The position numbers and the translations under genes were made by a program. Source: Oceanimonas marisflavi (GTDB lineage: Bacteria > Pseudomonadota > Gammaproteobacteria > Enterobacterales > Aeromonadaceae). Taken from it: DNA of 64,000 bases. The stretch spans positions 62,001 to 126,000 of the forward strand of contig NZ_QAGM01000007.1 of NCBI RefSeq assembly GCF_003049725.1, read 5' to 3'. Of this stretch, positions 61,933 through 64,000 are shown in pieces. Under the pieces are notes generated by a model, which was given only the letters and a program-made list of their open reading frames with translations, made no database searches and was not told the DNA's origin. Numbering within the stretch: the stretch's first letter is position 1; each line of letters starts with the position of its first letter.

Positions 61933-64000
61933 ATGATGTCAGCCCCAGAGAAAATAAATGAAAGGCCGGCGCACCGGCCAGCAACCCCCATAACCGAGAA
62001 ACCAGCCATGACCCATGATGCACAGCGCCCGACCATACTGGTGGTGGACGACAGGATTGAGAACATCCGTTCGATGACCCGCATACTGGAAGGTGTGGAT
62101 GCCGAGGTGCATCATGCCCTGTCGGGCACCGAGGCACTTTCATTGCTGCTGCGCCACCAGTTTGCCCTGATCCTGCTCGACGTCATGATGCCGGACATGG
62201 ATGGTTTCGAAACCGCCGAACTGATCCGCGGCCACAAGGGCAGCCAGCATATTCCCATTATTTTCGTCACCGCCGCCGACAAGGAAGAAGCCTATGAATT
62301 CAAGGGCTATGACGTGGGTGCCGTCGACTATCTGTTCAAGCCGGTACAGCCCCAGATATTGCTGAGCAAGGTGCGTTTCTTTCTGGAGCTGGCCAAGCAC
62401 AAGGCCCTGCTGGAAAACAGCCTGCTGGAGCTGAGGCAGCTGCGCGGCCACCAGGAGCTGTTACTGAAGTCCACGGCAGAGGGCATTCTCAGCCTGGATC
62501 CCGAAGGACGCATTACCTTCGCCAACCCGGCCGCCAAACGGCTGCTCGGTTACCGCAAAGAAGAGCTTATCGGCGCCCATTTTTCACAGATACAGTGTAC
62601 TGATGAGCCCCCTGCTCCCTTTGAGCACAGCGAGCTTCATCTGGCCTGTAAAGCCAGGCGCAACCTGCAGGATGATCAGCAGTGGTTCCGGCGCCAGAAT
62701 GGCGACCGCTTTCCGGTCGAACTCACCGCCAGCCCCATCAGCGACCAGGGGCCCGATTGTCCCGGCATGGTGCTGGTATTTCAGGACATCAGTGAACGCA
62801 AGCAGACCGAGCAGAAGCTGGCCTACCTGGCCCAGTATGATCCCCTGACCGGACTGGCCAACCGGGGCATGTTTCTCAAGCTGCTGCAGCAGGCCATCGC
62901 CCGCTCGGATCGCCATCATCATTCCCTGGCGCTGCTGTTTCTCGACCTGGACAGATTCAAGCAGGTCAACGACACCCTGGGCCATGAGGCCGGCGATCAG
63001 CTGCTGCAACAGGCCGCTCACCGGCTGCAGTCACGCATTCGGGACGGAGACACCATCAGCCGCCTGGGCGGCGACGAGTTTACCGTGATCCTGGAGGAGA
63101 TCGGCGAGGACAGGGAGCCGGCCATCGTGGCCCGGAAACTGATCAATGCCCTGAGTGAGCCCTTCGTGGTTAAAGGCAACGAGGTCTTTATCGGCACCAG
63201 CGTTGGCATCGCCCTCTACCCCAGTTCGGCGGACAGCGCCCCGGCCCTGCTGAAGTGTGCCGACATGGCCATGTACCAGGCCAAGGCCAACGGCCGCAAC
63301 AACTTTCAGTTTTTTACCAGCCAGATGCAGCACAAGGTCACCCAGACGCTGGATCTGGAAAACCGGCTGCGCCATGCTCTGGCTCGCGGGGAACTGTCCT
63401 TGCACTACCAGCCCCAGGTCGATATTGCCAGCGGCCGCATTATCGGGCTGGAGGCCCTGCTGCGCTGGCATCCCGAAGGACTGGATCCGGTACCACCTGA
63501 TGTCTTTATCGCCATTACCGAAGAAACCGGACTGATCGTGCCCATCGGTGAATGGGTGCTGTATCAGGCCTGCAGCCAGCTGCGTCGCTGGCATCAGGCC
63601 GGGTTGTTGTCCGAAGAGGTATCCATCTCGGTCAATCTGTCGGTGCGGCAACTGGAGAACAAGTCGCTGCTGACCACACTGCGCCGCATACTTGAAGAAA
63701 CCGGTATAAAGCCGTCACAGCTGGAGCTGGAGATCACCGAAAGCGCGGTGATGAAGGATCCCGACGTGGCCGTGAGCGTATTGCAGACCATCAACCAGAT
63801 GGGCATTCAGGTATCGCTGGACGATTTCGGCACCGGTTATTCTTCGCTCAGTTACCTGAAAATGCTGCCCCTGGATGTGCTCAAGATTGACCGTTCCTTT
63901 GTTCAGGACATTGGCGGAGATCCCAGCCACGAGGCCATATTGCAGGCCATAGTGGCGCTGTCGAAAAACCTTAACCTCAGGGTGGTGGCCGAGGGCGTGG
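61933..64000 (+). CDS. REC-PAS-GGDEF-EAL protein (3' end beyond window)
   Basis: About 689 residues are visible: receiver (ALILLDVMMPDMDG), PAS, GGDEF (SRLGGDEFTV) and EAL (GLEALLRW, LEITESA, DDFGTGYSSL). The frame is still open at the window end, at VVAEGV, near the end of the EAL domain. Both catalytic motifs look intact. The ATG at 61933 is 3 bp after the cheB stop with GGAGG 10 bases upstream; an ATG at 62008, just before the conserved receiver, is the alternative. Confidence 0.9.
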   Translation, partial: MMSAPEKINERPAHRPATPITEKPAMTHDAQRPTILVVDDRIENIRSMTRILEGVDAEVHHALSGTEALSLLLRHQFALILLDVMMPDMDGFETAELIRGHKGSQHIPIIFVTAADKEEAYEFKGYDVGAVDYLFKPVQPQILLSKVRFFLELAKHKALLENSLLELRQLRGHQELLLKSTAEGILSLDPEGRITFANPAAKRLLGYRKEELIGAHFSQIQCTDEPPAPFEHSELHLACKARRNLQDDQQWFRRQNGDRFPVELTASPISDQGPDCPGMVLVFQDISERKQTEQKLAYLAQYDPLTGLANRGMFLKLLQQAIARSDRHHHSLALLFLDLDRFKQVNDTLGHEAGDQLLQQAAHRLQSRIRDGDTISRLGGDEFTVILEEIGEDREPAIVARKLINALSEPFVVKGNEVFIGTSVGIALYPSSADSAPALLKCADMAMYQAKANGRNNFQFFTSQMQHKVTQTLDLENRLRHALARGELSLHYQPQVDIASGRIIGLEALLRWHPEGLDPVPPDVFIAITEETGLIVPIGEWVLYQACSQLRRWHQAGLLSEEVSISVNLSVRQLENKSLLTTLRRILEETGIKPSQLELEITESAVMKDPDVAVSVLQTINQMGIQVSLDDFGTGYSSLSYLKMLPLDVLKIDRSFVQDIGGDPSHEAILQAIVALSKNLNLRVVAEGV

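Overview
The window comes from a GC-rich gammaproteobacterium. The gene content (petrobactin-type siderophore cluster, Syp-like sigma-54 exopolysaccharide locus, large c-di-GMP/phosphorelay operon) and a dispersed intergenic repeat built around a GCCGGCTAAAGCGGC-type core suggest an aquatic Aeromonadales-like bacterium such as Oceanimonas or Zobellella. That placement is an inference; no rRNA or housekeeping marker is present.

Region 1 (1-11.2 kb): iron acquisition. A minus-strand operon asbA-asbB-asbC-asbDE-asbF encodes petrobactin-type synthesis and ends in an OmpR-like regulator whose receiver lacks the phospho-acceptor Asp. It is flanked by a Fur-boxed TonB-dependent receptor, cut by the window start, and by a divergent Fur-boxed MATE exporter. 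A small secreted protein with 20-residue repeats follows.

Region 2 (11.4-29.2 kb): an AT-rich defence island. It carries an SspABCD-type single-strand DNA phosphorothioation system (cysteine desulfurase, DUF4007 nickase SspB, ATPase SspC, PAPS-reductase-like SspD) and a phosphorothioation-associated methyltransferase. It also carries a minus-strand restriction operon: DUF262/DUF1524-like protein, PLD-helicase, a 76-residue protein, an SMC/DndD-like ATPase and a dnd-associated small protein. A truncated IS3-family element sits between the two divergent halves. Just beyond the island is a FAN1/VRR-NUC nuclease gene broken by internal deletion and frameshift.

Region 3 (30.6-49.9 kb): a cytochrome c lipoprotein, a Flp-pilin-like protein with eleven Gly/Ser-rich 14-residue repeats, then a Syp-like exopolysaccharide locus. 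Its parts are a sulfotransferase, periplasmic binding protein, hybrid kinase with HPt, sigma-54 activator, EAL response regulator, STAS protein, Wza-like exporter, Wzz-like protein, Wzy-like polymerase, GT2, a TagA/WecG-sugar-transferase fusion, a nucleotidyltransferase fusion and a flippase. Three perfectly spaced -24/-12 promoters precede the sulfotransferase, STAS and TagA operons. Each lies about 70-160 bp downstream of palindromes close to GTGCAWWWTGCAC, so one sigma-54 regulon probably controls the locus.

Region 4 (49.9-64 kb): a perfect-period array of seven 75-bp repeats, a glycine-betaine-type binding lipoprotein, an orphan lipoprotein, then a c-di-GMP-I (GEMM) riboswitch ahead of a tightly overlapped operon. 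The operon holds a hybrid kinase with three receivers, CheR, a REC-PAS-kinase, a REC-PAS-GGDEF-EAL, a receiver-less CheB and a second REC-PAS-GGDEF-EAL that runs off the window. The arrangement implies that c-di-GMP feeds back on the genes that make and degrade it.
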